A stretch of 64,000 bases of DNA, taken from contig CAXXGM010000008.1 of assembly GCA_963677325.2 (NCBI GenBank), forward strand, positions 248,001 through 312,000, read 5' to 3'. The translations under genes were made by a program, and so were the position numbers. The notes below the pieces were generated by a model. The model saw only the letters and a list, made by a program, of their open reading frames with translations, was not told the origin of the DNA and did no database searches. This document shows positions 29,110-38,266 of the stretch, in pieces. Position 1 is the stretch's first letter; each line of letters starts with the position of its first letter. This DNA comes from G963677325 sp963677325. Its GTDB lineage: Bacteria > Bacteroidota > Bacteroidia > Bacteroidales > Prolixibacteraceae.

Positions 29110-29940
29110 ATGATTTCTGAATTAAAAGATTTAAAAAGACTTTGTGTGCATACTCAAACGACTAAACCCTGGAGTATTGAGGAGTGTATCAGAAATTATT
29201 CATCCAAAGGAATTCAGGGGATTACTATCTGGCGTGATGTTCTTGAGAACAAGAATCTTTCAGAAATAAAAAAACAATTGAATGATTCTAACCTCGAAGT
29301 GGTTTCTCTGTGCAGAGGAGGCTTTTTCCCATCGGTATTGACTGAGAAAAGGGTTTTGGCCATTGATGACAATCTGTTGGCTATCGAACAGGCTGCCGCA
29401 GTAGGGGCTCCTCTAATCGTGCTGGTTTGCGGTGCAGACCACCGGCAGTCACTGGAAAAATCAAGGGACCAGATCAAGGAAGGAATAATCAAAATATTGC
29501 CATGTGCCAGGGCTGCAGGAGTTAAACTGGCGATAGAACCTTTACATCCGATGTATGCTGGGGACCGTTCTGCTGTAAATACCATGAAGCAGGCCAACGA
29601 CATGGCTGCTGAAATAAATTCAGCGTGGGTGGGTGTGGCACTCGATGTTTATCATCTCTGGTGGGATCCCTCTTTAAAAGAGGAGATAAATCGCTGTGCG
29701 ACCCAGAACCATTTATTTGCTTTCCATGTTTGTGACTGGCATGTTCCTATGAACGATTTTCTTAATGACCGGGGACTAATGGGGGAAGGTTGTATCAATA
29801 TCCGTGAAATTCGTTCATGGGTTGAGGCTGCGGGTTTTAATGGCTATATTGAAGTTGAGATATTCTCAAACAAATATTGGGCTACTGATCAAATGGATTA
29901 CCTGGAGAAAATTAAAAGGGCTTATCTAAAACTTGTCTGA
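29110..29940 (+). CDS. Sugar phosphate isomerase/epimerase-like TIM barrel
   Basis: A 276-residue AP-endonuclease-2 fold protein with no signal peptide. Metal-binding carboxylates of the family appear as AIEPLHPMYAGDRSAVNT (about 140-157), VALDVYHLWWDPSL (about 175), FHVCDWHVP (about 205) and GYIEVEIFSNKYW near the end. This is the layout of cytoplasmic ketose or cyclitol epimerases such as IolE, IolI and IolO. It follows the GH88 locus by 52 bases and precedes a Gfo/Idh/MocA gene, so epimerisation or dehydration of a keto-sugar intermediate is the likely role. Confidence 0.82.
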   Translation: MISELKDLKRLCVHTQTTKPWSIEECIRNYSSKGIQGITIWRDVLENKNLSEIKKQLNDSNLEVVSLCRGGFFPSVLTEKRVLAIDDNLLAIEQAAAVGAPLIVLVCGADHRQSLEKSRDQIKEGIIKILPCARAAGVKLAIEPLHPMYAGDRSAVNTMKQANDMAAEINSAWVGVALDVYHLWWDPSLKEEINRCATQNHLFAFHVCDWHVPMNDFLNDRGLMGEGCINIREIRSWVEAAGFNGYIEVEIFSNKYWATDQMDYLEKIKRAYLKLV

Positions 29941-30024
29941 ACCACGGTTAAGCAGATGCAGCAGATTAAAGTCAGAACAATCAGCTCAACCCTTTAATCC
30001 TGGTTCAGACGAAATTCATATATA

Positions 30025-31191
30025 ATGAAATCAGAACTTACGATTCATAAGATCGGAATTATCATGAACGGGGTGACTGGTAGAATGGGTACCAATCAGC
30101 ATCTGATGCGCTCGATTGTCTCGATCATCAATCAGGGTGGGGTCCAGGTCTCACCAACTGAGTTTATTATGCCTGATCCGGTATTGGTTGGCCGTGATGT
30201 CGTAAAATTGGAAAAACTTTCCAAAATGTCAGGAGTTGAAAAGTGGACTACTGACCTTGATCTGGTAATGAACGACCCTTATTATCAGATTTACTTTGAT
30301 GCTCAGACTACGGGGAGACGCGCTGATTGTGTCAAAAAAGCTGCCAAAGCAGGGAAACATGTATATTGTGAAAAACCGATTGCCGTCGATACAGCTACGG
30401 CATTGGAGCTGTATAAAGTTTGTAGGGATGCGGGAGTAAAGAATGGAGTTATACAAGATAAACTCTGGCTGCCGGGCCTGCTGAAACTCAAAAGATTGAT
30501 GGAAAATGATTTCTTCGGAAAGATTCTTTCAGTGCGTGGCGAATTCGGATATTGGGTTTTTGAAGGATTTACCGTTCCTTCACAGCGACCAAGCTGGAAT
30601 TACCGTAAGGAGGATGACGGAGGTATCATAATTGATATGCTTTGTCACTGGAGATATTTACTGGATAATCTTTTTGGAAATGTAAAGGCTCTGACATGCA
30701 GAGGAGTGATACACATCCCTGAAAGAGTTGATGAACAGGGCCGGATTTATAAATGTACTGCTGAAGATGCCGCTTTTGCCACTTTTGAACTGGACGGCGG
30801 TGTGATTGCTCAGTTCAATTCTTCATGGGTTACACGGGTACGGCGCGATGATCTGCTGACTATTCATGTGGATGGCACCAAAGGGTCGGCTGTTGCAGGA
30901 TTACGCGAATGCTGGACACAGCATTATGGGAACACTCCAAAGCCTGTATGGAATCCTGATATAGCTCAGCCGATCAATTTCTTTGAAGGATGGTCAAAGG
31001 TTCCCGAGCAGGAATTTTATGACAATGCCTTTAAAGCCGAATGGGAGCTGTTCCTTAGACATGTGGTAAAGGACGAACCTTTCCGGTGGACCTTACTGGA
31101 AGGAGCCAAAGGTGTTCAGCTCGCAGAAAAAGGTCTTGAAAGTTGGAAAAAAAAGTGTTGGGTAGATGTACCTGAGATTGGGGAACTGTGA
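30025..31191 (+). CDS. Gfo/Idh/MocA-family NAD(P)-dependent dehydrogenase
   Basis: A 388-residue oxidoreductase. The N-terminal Rossmann domain starts IGIIMNGVTGRMG, an unusual glycine loop for the family, and carries the conserved AGKHVYCEKPIAVD (about 108-121, catalytic Lys in EKP). The C-terminal alpha/beta domain has GIIIDMLCHWRYLLDNLFG, where the Asp and His are the expected proton relay. The family oxidises ring hydroxyls of sugars and cyclitols. It sits between the isomerase and the SDR. The stop codon starts a TGAACAGTAAAATGTAAACGG tract, also seen in related form after coaD. Confidence 0.87.
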   Translation: MKSELTIHKIGIIMNGVTGRMGTNQHLMRSIVSIINQGGVQVSPTEFIMPDPVLVGRDVVKLEKLSKMSGVEKWTTDLDLVMNDPYYQIYFDAQTTGRRADCVKKAAKAGKHVYCEKPIAVDTATALELYKVCRDAGVKNGVIQDKLWLPGLLKLKRLMENDFFGKILSVRGEFGYWVFEGFTVPSQRPSWNYRKEDDGGIIIDMLCHWRYLLDNLFGNVKALTCRGVIHIPERVDEQGRIYKCTAEDAAFATFELDGGVIAQFNSSWVTRVRRDDLLTIHVDGTKGSAVAGLRECWTQHYGNTPKPVWNPDIAQPINFFEGWSKVPEQEFYDNAFKAEWELFLRHVVKDEPFRWTLLEGAKGVQLAEKGLESWKKKCWVDVPEIGEL

Positions 31192-31298
31192 ACAGTAAAA
31201 TGTAAACGGTGGTCTGAGGTCAGATCATCACAATTTCACAAAAATCCTGAACCTTATTCATCTTATTCCGGATTGGTTTAAGTATAAACAATAAGATA

Positions 31299-32069
31299 AT
31301 GAAACCAGTAGTATTAATAACAGGTGGCTCACGGGGTATTGGTCTTGGTATTGCAACCGAACTGGCAAAAGCAGGTTTTAATCTGGCCGTTAATGGCATA
31401 CGGGATGAAGCCTCGGTTGGAGCATCTCTTAATATTTTAAAATCTTTTGGTGGAGAGGTTGTTTATGTGCAGGGTGACGTTTCTGTAAAGGACGACCGAG
31501 ATCGGATGATCAGCCAGGTGATTTCTCATTTCGGTCAGCTGAATATCCTCGTGAACAATGCCGGTGTTGCTCCCCGCGAACGCAGGGACATTCTTGAAGC
31601 TACGGAGGAATCTTTTGCGTACGTTGTAAACATTAACCTTAAAGGTCCGTATTTCCTTACTCAGCTTGTCGCCAATCATATGGTAAGTCTTAAACAGAAA
31701 GATCACAACCTGTTTTGTTGTATTATTAACGTTTCGTCTGTGTCAGCGAGTGTAGTATCTACCAATCGGGGGGAATATTGCATCTCTAAGGCAGGAATCG
31801 CTATGGCAACCAAACTGTGGGCTGCAAGGCTTGGTGAATTTGATATCCAGGTATATGAAATTCAACCCGGTGTAATAAAGACAGACATGACTGCAGGAGT
31901 AGAGGAAAAATATGATAATCTGTTTAAACAGGGAATGGCTGTCCAAAAGCGTTGGGGGACTCCTGAAGATATTGGTAAGGTTGCACTCTCCATGTGCCTT
32001 GGGAATCTGCCGTATTCAACCGGACAGGTGGTGAAGGTCGATGGCGGAATGACGATTGTCAGGTTATAA
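31299..32069 (+). CDS. SDR-family dehydrogenase (3-ketoacyl-ACP reductase-like)
   Basis: A 256-residue classical SDR with TGGSRGIGLGIA (8-19), NNAGVAP, the catalytic Ser in INVSSVSAS, and YCISKAG in place of YxxxK. The end DGGMTIVRL is the usual FabG-like C-terminus. Databases often call this type 3-ketoacyl-ACP reductase, but the gene context (Gfo/Idh/MocA, epimerase, GH88) points to a sugar or polyol substrate. It is the last gene of the plus-strand carbohydrate locus and converges with pssA, 12 bases apart. Confidence 0.83.
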   Translation: MKPVVLITGGSRGIGLGIATELAKAGFNLAVNGIRDEASVGASLNILKSFGGEVVYVQGDVSVKDDRDRMISQVISHFGQLNILVNNAGVAPRERRDILEATEESFAYVVNINLKGPYFLTQLVANHMVSLKQKDHNLFCCIINVSSVSASVVSTNRGEYCISKAGIAMATKLWAARLGEFDIQVYEIQPGVIKTDMTAGVEEKYDNLFKQGMAVQKRWGTPEDIGKVALSMCLGNLPYSTGQVVKVDGGMTIVRL

Positions 32070-32081
32070 TTTTCAACTCTC

Positions 32082-32822
32082 TTAAAAATCAGATGTTTTC
32101 TTTTGCATATTCTGAAGGAAAGAAAGCAAAACAAAACAGATTATTGCAGCTGCAACACCATAAAATGAAAAAGTGATAACAAGGAAAAGAGTGATGATCA
32201 AAAAAATGATTCTGATTTTATTATCCTTCCAGAGAATGTTTTTAAATTTAAGTGAAAACATGGGAATCTCTGAAACTAAAAGATAAGATAGCAAAAAAGT
32301 GAGAAAAAGAAGAGTTTTGGTGCTGAGAATGAAGTGATCAAATGCTTCATATTCACCATAATTCTGAATCAATGCAAGTGCCGAGATGAAAATAGCATTG
32401 GCTGGAGTCGGCAAACCGATGAATGAACTTGTCTGACGTGTGTCGTTGTTGAATTTTGCAAGTCTTAATGCGGAAAAAACCGGTATGAGTAATGAAATGG
32501 AGAGAACCATATACTGACCAATGGAATACTCCTGATGAAGATTTTGACCTGCAAAACTATTTTGCAGCAAAACGTACATAATCATGCCTGGCGCTAATCC
32601 AAATGTTATCACATCCGCCAATGAATCCAGATCTTTACCAATGGCAGAATATGCCTTTAAAGCACGGGCTGCCATACCATCAAAAAAATCAAAGAATGCT
32701 CCTGCAAGAATAAGAAAAACAGATACCGTCAATTGGCCATTTAAGGCAAAAATCACGGCCAGGCATCCTGAAACGATGTTAAGACAGGTAATAAAGTTAG
32801 GTATGTGTTTGCGTAGAGCCAC
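32082..32822 (-). CDS. pssA: CDP-diacylglycerol-serine O-phosphatidyltransferase
   Basis: A 246-residue integral membrane enzyme. The CDP-alcohol phosphotransferase motif D-G-x2-A-R-x8-G-x3-D-x3-D is visible as FDGMAARALKAYSAIGKDLDSLAD (about 46-69). About seven hydrophobic helices follow. It makes phosphatidylserine from CDP-diacylglycerol and serine. It is the last gene of rsfS-ftsH-DUF2007-cdsA-psd-pssA, 14 bases after psd, so synthesis of PE is encoded as one block (CdsA, PssA, Psd). Confidence 0.93.
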   Translation of the reverse strand: MALRKHIPNFITCLNIVSGCLAVIFALNGQLTVSVFLILAGAFFDFFDGMAARALKAYSAIGKDLDSLADVITFGLAPGMIMYVLLQNSFAGQNLHQEYSIGQYMVLSISLLIPVFSALRLAKFNNDTRQTSSFIGLPTPANAIFISALALIQNYGEYEAFDHFILSTKTLLFLTFLLSYLLVSEIPMFSLKFKNILWKDNKIRIIFLIITLFLVITFSFYGVAAAIICFVLLSFLQNMQKKTSDF

Positions 32823-32836
32823 TAATTGATTAAGAA

Positions 32837-33547
32837 TTAAAAATTAAAAGGAAGTTCCTGGGCAATGGACTGTTCTTTTTTCTTTTCGGAAATTACCGGC
32901 AATTGTGCTAAAATTGTTTGGCTTCCCAATACATTTTGGCATAATTGCACATTAACTTTTGTCCCAATAGGTAAAAACAAATCAACTCGTGACCCAAATC
33001 TAATGAATCCCAGTTGATTATTTTGCGTTACCTCCTGGTTCTCCTTAGGATAAGTCACAATACGTTTTGCAACCGCACCTGCTATTTGTCGAACCAATAT
33101 TTCAGTACCGTTTTTCATTTTGATTACCGTTGAAGCCCTTTCGTTATCGGTTGAGGATTTAGGAAGATAGGCAGCCATAAATTTTCCGCTATGATGTTTG
33201 ACATACCGAACAATTCCGGGAACAGGAATCCAGTTCACATGAACATTGTAAACAGACATAAAAACAGAAATCTGAAGCCGCTGATCATGAAAATATTCGT
33301 TTTCTTCAGTTTCTTCAATCGCAACTATTGTACCATCAGCCGGGGATAAAATGCAATCCGGTTTAAGTTTAATCTCCCGCCTGGGGAATCGGAAAAACCG
33401 GATGGACATGAAAAATAATGACGTGGTAATCAAAAACATAAAGAACATGAAGACGATCTCGCCAGTTAAACTAACCGCAAAGTTGGTAACTAACCAAATG
33501 ATAAAAACAAATATTAGTACTGTTGTGCCCTCTTTGTGTATTCTCAT
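32837..33547 (-). CDS. psd: Phosphatidylserine decarboxylase family protein
   Basis: About 236 residues from the ATG at 33547 (MRIHKEGTTVL). Upstream in-frame ATGs at 33562 and 33556 are alternatives. Two N-terminal membrane segments precede the decarboxylase core with SPADGTIV (about 68-75), FMSVYNVHVNWIP and KRIVTYPKENQEV. The self-cleavage site reads FGSR (Gly185-Ser186), where the Ser becomes the pyruvoyl group; the short Psd type cleaves at a GS pair. It converts PS to PE. It sits 21 bases after cdsA and 14 before pssA. Confidence 0.92.
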   Translation of the reverse strand: MRIHKEGTTVLIFVFIIWLVTNFAVSLTGEIVFMFFMFLITTSLFFMSIRFFRFPRREIKLKPDCILSPADGTIVAIEETEENEYFHDQRLQISVFMSVYNVHVNWIPVPGIVRYVKHHSGKFMAAYLPKSSTDNERASTVIKMKNGTEILVRQIAGAVAKRIVTYPKENQEVTQNNQLGFIRFGSRVDLFLPIGTKVNVQLCQNVLGSQTILAQLPVISEKKKEQSIAQELPFNF

Positions 33548-33583
33548 AATCATCATCTGCAATGTGTGCGAAATTAATAATTT

Positions 33584-34405
33584 TCAGGGAAGAATTTGCA
33601 GAATGAAGAAAATCATGGGTGATACCAGTAATAAACTATCAAAACGATCCAGCAATCCACCATGACCAGGCATAAATTGTCCTGAATCTTTTACCCCCAC
33701 ACTTCTCTTGATCATCGATTCCACCAAATCTCCTGTTGTCCCTGCAATGACTGTAATAACCGAAAGCAAGATAAGCGATGAAAGGCTGTATTGAGTAAAA
33801 ACCAATGACAATAACCAGGCTGCGATCATTCCCGCGAAAAGCCCTCCTGCAAAGCCTTCCCACGATTTCTTTGGCGAAATTCTTTCAAATAATCTATTCC
33901 GGCCAAATTTGCATCCGAATAAATAGGCTCCGGAATCACTGCTCCAGATAAACACAAAAATACTTATGAGTAAAGTGTAGTTGTATATTGTTTCAGGTGA
34001 ATTTTGCTTAAATACAAAATAATTCAGCATTGAAAACGGAACTGAAACGTAAAGGTTTCCAAGAACAGTGATGGCTATATTTCCCAAAGGATTTTCTTTC
34101 TTCCGGTATAGTTCATTTACCAGAAAGAAAAGCATCATCGGCACCAGAAGAAAATACCCTTTGAAAGAAATTGCATCAATATTGAACAGGTAGGAAAGGA
34201 TAAAAAGGACTCCCCCAGATAACAGACCTGGGATGATCTGTGGAGAAAATCCAGCCATTCTTGTTAGCTGATAAAATTCTTTCAAAGTAAAAATGGAAAG
34301 AACCAGAAAGAGCAATCCAAAGGTGTAAGGACCCAAAAAAATGGCTCCTGTTAAGACGATCACGAACAGGATGCCCCAGATTGTACGTTTCCCGAGATCT
34401 TTCAA
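33584..34405 (-). CDS. cdsA: Phosphatidate cytidylyltransferase
   Basis: A 273-residue polytopic membrane enzyme with the family signature near the C-terminus: SPKKSWEGFAGGLFAG (about 178-193), GDLVESMIKRSVGVKDSGQFMPGHGGLLDRFDSLL (about 227-261), including the metal-binding D-R-x-D-S. It makes CDP-diacylglycerol for PssA. Its ATG overlaps the stop of the DUF2007 gene by four bases (ATGA), so the two are translationally coupled. Confidence 0.94.
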   Translation of the reverse strand: MKDLGKRTIWGILFVIVLTGAIFLGPYTFGLLFLVLSIFTLKEFYQLTRMAGFSPQIIPGLLSGGVLFILSYLFNIDAISFKGYFLLVPMMLFFLVNELYRKKENPLGNIAITVLGNLYVSVPFSMLNYFVFKQNSPETIYNYTLLISIFVFIWSSDSGAYLFGCKFGRNRLFERISPKKSWEGFAGGLFAGMIAAWLLSLVFTQYSLSSLILLSVITVIAGTTGDLVESMIKRSVGVKDSGQFMPGHGGLLDRFDSLLLVSPMIFFILQILP

Positions 34406-34617
34406 TGTTCACCTGATTTTAATTGTTCAAGAATAAGTTCTGCCTTCTGTTGGTCTTTTTCATTTACATATAATTCAATATCACCGAAAGTCTGATAAAC
34501 AGAATCTTTGCGATTAAGAACAACTGCATGAACGTTATTCCCTTCCAGTAATTCTTTAGCTATTTCCGCTTTGTATTCCTCACCTGTAGAATAGATGAGC
34601 CTCCAATCTTTTTCCAT
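34402..34617 (-). CDS. DUF2007 small signal-transducing-like protein
   Basis: A 71-residue protein with the DUF2007 pattern: WRLIYSTGEEYKAEIAKELLEGNNVHAVVLNRKDS followed by IELYVNEKDQQKAELIL. It resembles a ferredoxin-like PII-type fold and is often found near membrane-stress or lipid genes. Function is unknown. It overlaps cdsA by four bases and follows ftsH by 47 bases, so it is part of the ftsH-lipid operon. Confidence 0.88.
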   Translation of the reverse strand: MEKDWRLIYSTGEEYKAEIAKELLEGNNVHAVVLNRKDSVYQTFGDIELYVNEKDQQKAELILEQLKSGEH

Positions 34618-34664
34618 TGAAAAGCAGAAGTTTTCAGATTTTTATTTCAGAATCTGTTGGTAAA

Positions 34665-36656
34665 TTATTGTTTTTTTGTCTTTAATAAATCATCTTCTTT
34701 TTTCTTTGCCCATGGTCTTGGTCCAAAGATGCCTTCGAGATCCTCGCCAAAAATTACTTCACGTTCCAATAAAAGTTCAGCTAATTGTTTGTGACCTTCT
34801 GCATGTTCTGTGAGAATCTTTTTGGCCCTGATGTAGGATTTGTCAATAATATCTTTGATTTCAGAATCAATTAATTCAGCAGTTTTTTCACTGTAAGGTT
34901 TATTGAAACTGAAGTCGCTTTGTCCGGTTGAGTCATAATAACTGACATTCCCGACCTTTTCGCTCATCCCAAAATAACAAACCATGGCAAACGAGGTCTT
35001 TGTGACTTTTTCCAAATCATTCTGTGCCCCGGAAGAAATGGTAGAAAAAATTAATTCTTCAGCCGCCCGGCCACCCAGTGCTGCGCATATTTCATCCAAC
35101 ATTTGTTCACGGGTTGTAATGGAACGCTCTTCGGGAAGATACCATGCGGCTCCAAGGGCTTTACCACGGGGAACAATTGTTACTTTTACCAAAGGATGAG
35201 CATATTCAAGCAACCAGCTTACCGCAGCGTGACCAGCCTCGTGATAAGCAATGGTATACTTTTCATTGATCGAAATAATCTTATTTTTCTTCTCAAGTCC
35301 TCCGACGATTCGGTCCACAGCATCAAGAAAGTCTTGTTTGCCGACTTTATCCCTCTGTCTTCGGGCGGCTATCAGGGCTGCTTCGTTACAAACATTGGCA
35401 ATATCAGCACCGGAAAATCCAGGCGTTTGTTTTGCCAAAAATTCAACATTCACATCATCGCCTAACACCAAAGGCCTGAGATGAACCTGGAAAATTTCGT
35501 TTCTTTCAATAATATCAGGCAATTCAACATGTATCTGGCGGTCAAAACGTCCGGCGCGCATGAGTGCACGGTCCAGAATATCGGCCCTGTTGGTAGCTCC
35601 CAGAATAATGACGCCCGAATTGGTATCAAAACCATCCATTTCAGTCAATAACTGGTTCAGCGTGTTTTCGCGTTCGTCGTTTGATCCCATATTGGGATTA
35701 CGGCCTCTGGCCCGTCCTATTGCATCAATTTCATCAATAAAAACAATACAGGGGGCTTTCTCTTTCGCCTGTTTGAATAAGTCACGTACACGCGATGCTC
35801 CGACCCCAACAAACATTTCGACGAAATCGGATCCTGACATCGAAAAGAAAGGCACATTGGCTTCTCCTGCAACAGCCTTGGCCAGCAAAGTTTTGCCGGT
35901 ACCCGGAGGTCCGACCAACAGTGCACCTTTGGGAATTTTACCTCCTAATTTGGTATATCGCTCCGGATTTTTAAGAAATTCAACAATCTCCTCAATTTCC
36001 TGTTTCGCTTCTGCCAATCCGGCTACTTCTTTAAAGGTTGTACTGACCCTTGATTCTTTATCAAAAACTTTGGCCTGTGATTTTCCTACATTAAAAATAT
36101 TACCTGATCCACCGGCGCCGCGGCTCATCCTTCGGAAGATAAGGAACCATACTGCCACAAGAATTAAGACAGGCAGGATCCATCCGAGAATTTCCGTGAA
36201 ATAATTCTGTCGTGTTTCATAGGTCAGCGGAACCGGGGGAACATTAAACTCTTTTTGAGCCTTTTCCAGATTGGATTCAAACACATCCACTGAACCTATG
36301 GTAAAGAAAAAATGCGGACCCGTTTTCGCGGGAGAACCGAATCCCTGTTCAAGTTTGCTTTTATATTTTTCATAGGCAGTTTCTTTTAAGTAGATGTCAG
36401 CCTGTGATTTATTAATAACAACAATCTTGTCAATATCCCCGTTTTTTAACATTGTATTTTTAACCTCCTGCCAGTTGGTTTCAATGGGGGCTCCACCTGT
36501 TGAGAAGTATTGAATCGCAAAAAAAGCCAGTAATAAGATGCCATAGATGTAAATAGGATTAAACTTCGGAGTCATTTTATTCCCATTTCCCGTTGGCTTT
36601 TTACCGTTTTTTGTATTAAAGGGCTCGTTAATGTTCTTATTTTCTTTTTCAGCCAT
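34665..36656 (-). CDS. ftsH: ATP-dependent zinc metalloprotease FtsH
   Basis: A 663-residue membrane AAA+ protease. Two membrane segments (about 35-52 and 154-175) flank a periplasmic domain. The ATPase has Walker A GPPGTGKT (249-256), Walker B CIVFIDEID (303-311) and the SRH near 356-375. The peptidase has the zinc motif HEAGH (472-476). The N-terminus carries a 30-residue basic, Asn-rich extension typical of Bacteroidota. It degrades membrane proteins and, in many bacteria, controls lipid-synthesis enzymes, which fits its place upstream of cdsA-psd-pssA. Gap to rsfS is seven bases. Confidence 0.97.
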   Translation of the reverse strand: MAEKENKNINEPFNTKNGKKPTGNGNKMTPKFNPIYIYGILLLAFFAIQYFSTGGAPIETNWQEVKNTMLKNGDIDKIVVINKSQADIYLKETAYEKYKSKLEQGFGSPAKTGPHFFFTIGSVDVFESNLEKAQKEFNVPPVPLTYETRQNYFTEILGWILPVLILVAVWFLIFRRMSRGAGGSGNIFNVGKSQAKVFDKESRVSTTFKEVAGLAEAKQEIEEIVEFLKNPERYTKLGGKIPKGALLVGPPGTGKTLLAKAVAGEANVPFFSMSGSDFVEMFVGVGASRVRDLFKQAKEKAPCIVFIDEIDAIGRARGRNPNMGSNDERENTLNQLLTEMDGFDTNSGVIILGATNRADILDRALMRAGRFDRQIHVELPDIIERNEIFQVHLRPLVLGDDVNVEFLAKQTPGFSGADIANVCNEAALIAARRQRDKVGKQDFLDAVDRIVGGLEKKNKIISINEKYTIAYHEAGHAAVSWLLEYAHPLVKVTIVPRGKALGAAWYLPEERSITTREQMLDEICAALGGRAAEELIFSTISSGAQNDLEKVTKTSFAMVCYFGMSEKVGNVSYYDSTGQSDFSFNKPYSEKTAELIDSEIKDIIDKSYIRAKKILTEHAEGHKQLAELLLEREVIFGEDLEGIFGPRPWAKKKEDDLLKTKKQ

Positions 36657-36663
36657 AATATTT

Positions 36664-37035
36664 TTAAATACTTGAATCTATTAAATAAATTTTCCCGTCG
36701 GCCCATAAACTTTCAAGATCATATAAACGGCGAAATGGCTCCTGGAAAATGGGTACCATGATATTGGCGTAATCCAGTAAAATCCATTGAGCATTTTTAT
36801 AACCATCACTATGCCATACAGGTTCATTTTGTAACTCCAGAACCGTCTCTTCCACCGAATTCGCGATGGCTTCTACGTGAGTGCTGGAATTGCCATGACA
36901 TATGATAAAATTATCACATTCAGTGTAGTTAAGTATTTTAAGATCAATGTTTACAATCTCAAGCCCTTTTTTACGTTTTATGCCTTCCACGATTGCATCG
37001 ATCAAATCACTACTTTGAACGGATTCACTAATCAT
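36664..37035 (-). CDS. rsfS: Ribosomal silencing factor RsfS
   Basis: About 123 residues from the ATG at 37035 (MISESVQSSDLIDAIVEGI). A longer TTG start at 37053 overlaps the -7 promoter element and is rejected for that reason. Family motifs are clear: DNFIICHGNSSTHVEAIANSVEE and the ending EGYKNAQWILLDYANIMVPIFQEPFRRLYDLESLW-type block. RsfS binds L14 and blocks subunit joining during starvation. It heads the operon running into ftsH. Confidence 0.93.
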   Translation of the reverse strand: MISESVQSSDLIDAIVEGIKRKKGLEIVNIDLKILNYTECDNFIICHGNSSTHVEAIANSVEETVLELQNEPVWHSDGYKNAQWILLDYANIMVPIFQEPFRRLYDLESLWADGKIYLIDSSI

Positions 37036-37050
37036 ATATAAATTAAATTG

Positions 37051-37058
37051 CAAAGATA
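37051..37058 (-). promoter_or_regulatory. -7 element for rsfS-ftsH-lipid operon
   Basis: CAAAGATA (TATCTTTG on the coding strand) matches TAnnTTTG and places transcription start near 37044, about nine bases before the ATG at 37035. Confidence 0.45.
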
Positions 37059-37158
37059 ATCGTTTTGTTCGATAGTTTAAAATTGTATTTTGTGTAAGCT
37101 TTTGAATTTTAAATTTTTACTTTTACTTTTTATCTGACAACATTCGATTACCACAAAA

Positions 37159-37905
37159 ATGATACCTAAAATAGGGTCCTATATTGAAAGAATTGAGGAA
37201 CTTGACTCGACAAACAGTTATGCTTCCTCACTGTTACTTGAGCAGCATCCTCCCGAAGGTTCAGTAATACTGGCCCGGAAACAAAAAAAAGGCAGAGGCC
37301 AGTCTACGAACAAATGGGAGAGTGAAGATGATAAAAATCTGACTTTCAGTATTATTCTTTACCCTTCTTTTGTTAATGTAGTCAAACAATTTGAAATTTC
37401 AAAGACCATTTCTCTGGGTGTCGTGGATTTTTTAAAACTTCATACCAATCAGGTTTCAATCAAATGGCCCAATGATATTTATGCCGGTAAAAATAAAATT
37501 GCCGGTATTTTGATGGAATACTCCATTCATAGAAATCAGATCTCTTCCTGTATTACAGGAATAGGCTTAAATATTAACCAAAAAGAGTTTTTCAGCAAGG
37601 CCCCCAATCCTGTTTCTTTGACTCAGCTTACGGGGAAAACATATAACCTGGAAGATTGTCTTTCCGAATTATTAAACAAGATCGATTCCAGATACAGGGA
37701 GCTCATTGAAGGAGGCTTTTTAAAGATTGACGAAGCATACGAACGGCTCCTTTATCAAAAAGATACATGGGCCTTTTATTCCATGAAAGGGAATGTATTT
37801 GAAGGTAAAATCACGGGCGTTGACGAATATGGCTTACTGAAGATAGAAACCAGGGAACAGGGGATCCTCAAATTTGATTACAAGGAAGTGAGTTTCCTGT
37901 CCTGA
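37159..37905 (+). CDS. birA: Biotin-[acetyl-CoA-carboxylase] ligase BirA
   Basis: A 248-residue biotin protein ligase without the N-terminal DNA-binding domain, so an enzyme and not a repressor. It has the ATP/biotin loop KGRGQSTNKWES (about 43-54, equivalent to GRGRxGRxW), the SIKWPNDIYAGKNKIAGILME block (about 96-116) with the catalytic Lys, and a C-terminal SH3-like domain (EGKITGVDEYGLLKIET). It attaches biotin to carboxylase carrier proteins. Divergent from rsfS, with about 105 bases between. Confidence 0.93.
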   Translation: MIPKIGSYIERIEELDSTNSYASSLLLEQHPPEGSVILARKQKKGRGQSTNKWESEDDKNLTFSIILYPSFVNVVKQFEISKTISLGVVDFLKLHTNQVSIKWPNDIYAGKNKIAGILMEYSIHRNQISSCITGIGLNINQKEFFSKAPNPVSLTQLTGKTYNLEDCLSELLNKIDSRYRELIEGGFLKIDEAYERLLYQKDTWAFYSMKGNVFEGKITGVDEYGLLKIETREQGILKFDYKEVSFLS

Positions 37906-38266
37906 ATTTCTTCTAAACTGAGTCGCAGTTTGTTCGTGCTTTGTGGATATACGCAATGAGAATAAATTGATGCCGTAGTTTACAATCTCTTGTTATTTAA
38001 CAATAATTTATTCAGATTTCACATAGGCTTTCCTCGTATCAAGTCCGTATTCGGTTCGTACCAGGTTCGCCCCGGCTTTTTTAAAGAGAATTTACATAAT
38101 ATAATAAAATGGAATTCATTTTTAAAATAAAATTCGGCAATCTAAAATACGACGTTATTTCATTTCATGTATTTAATCGAATGAAGCAGAAATAAACTGC
38201 GTATAAAGACCGGACTAAAGAATTCTGAGCGGAAATATTTCGGAGATTTAAGACATTTGAATCAGC
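37906..38266. other. Gene-free spacer downstream of birA
   Basis: A 361-base A+T-rich region between convergent birA and the SRPBCC gene. I see no gene and no convincing hairpin. Confidence 0.6.

Noticed and set aside
35560..36204. 214-codon open frame on the plus strand
   Set aside because: It lies wholly antisense to ftsH, whose protein is unmistakable; the frame is a shadow of the ftsH codons.
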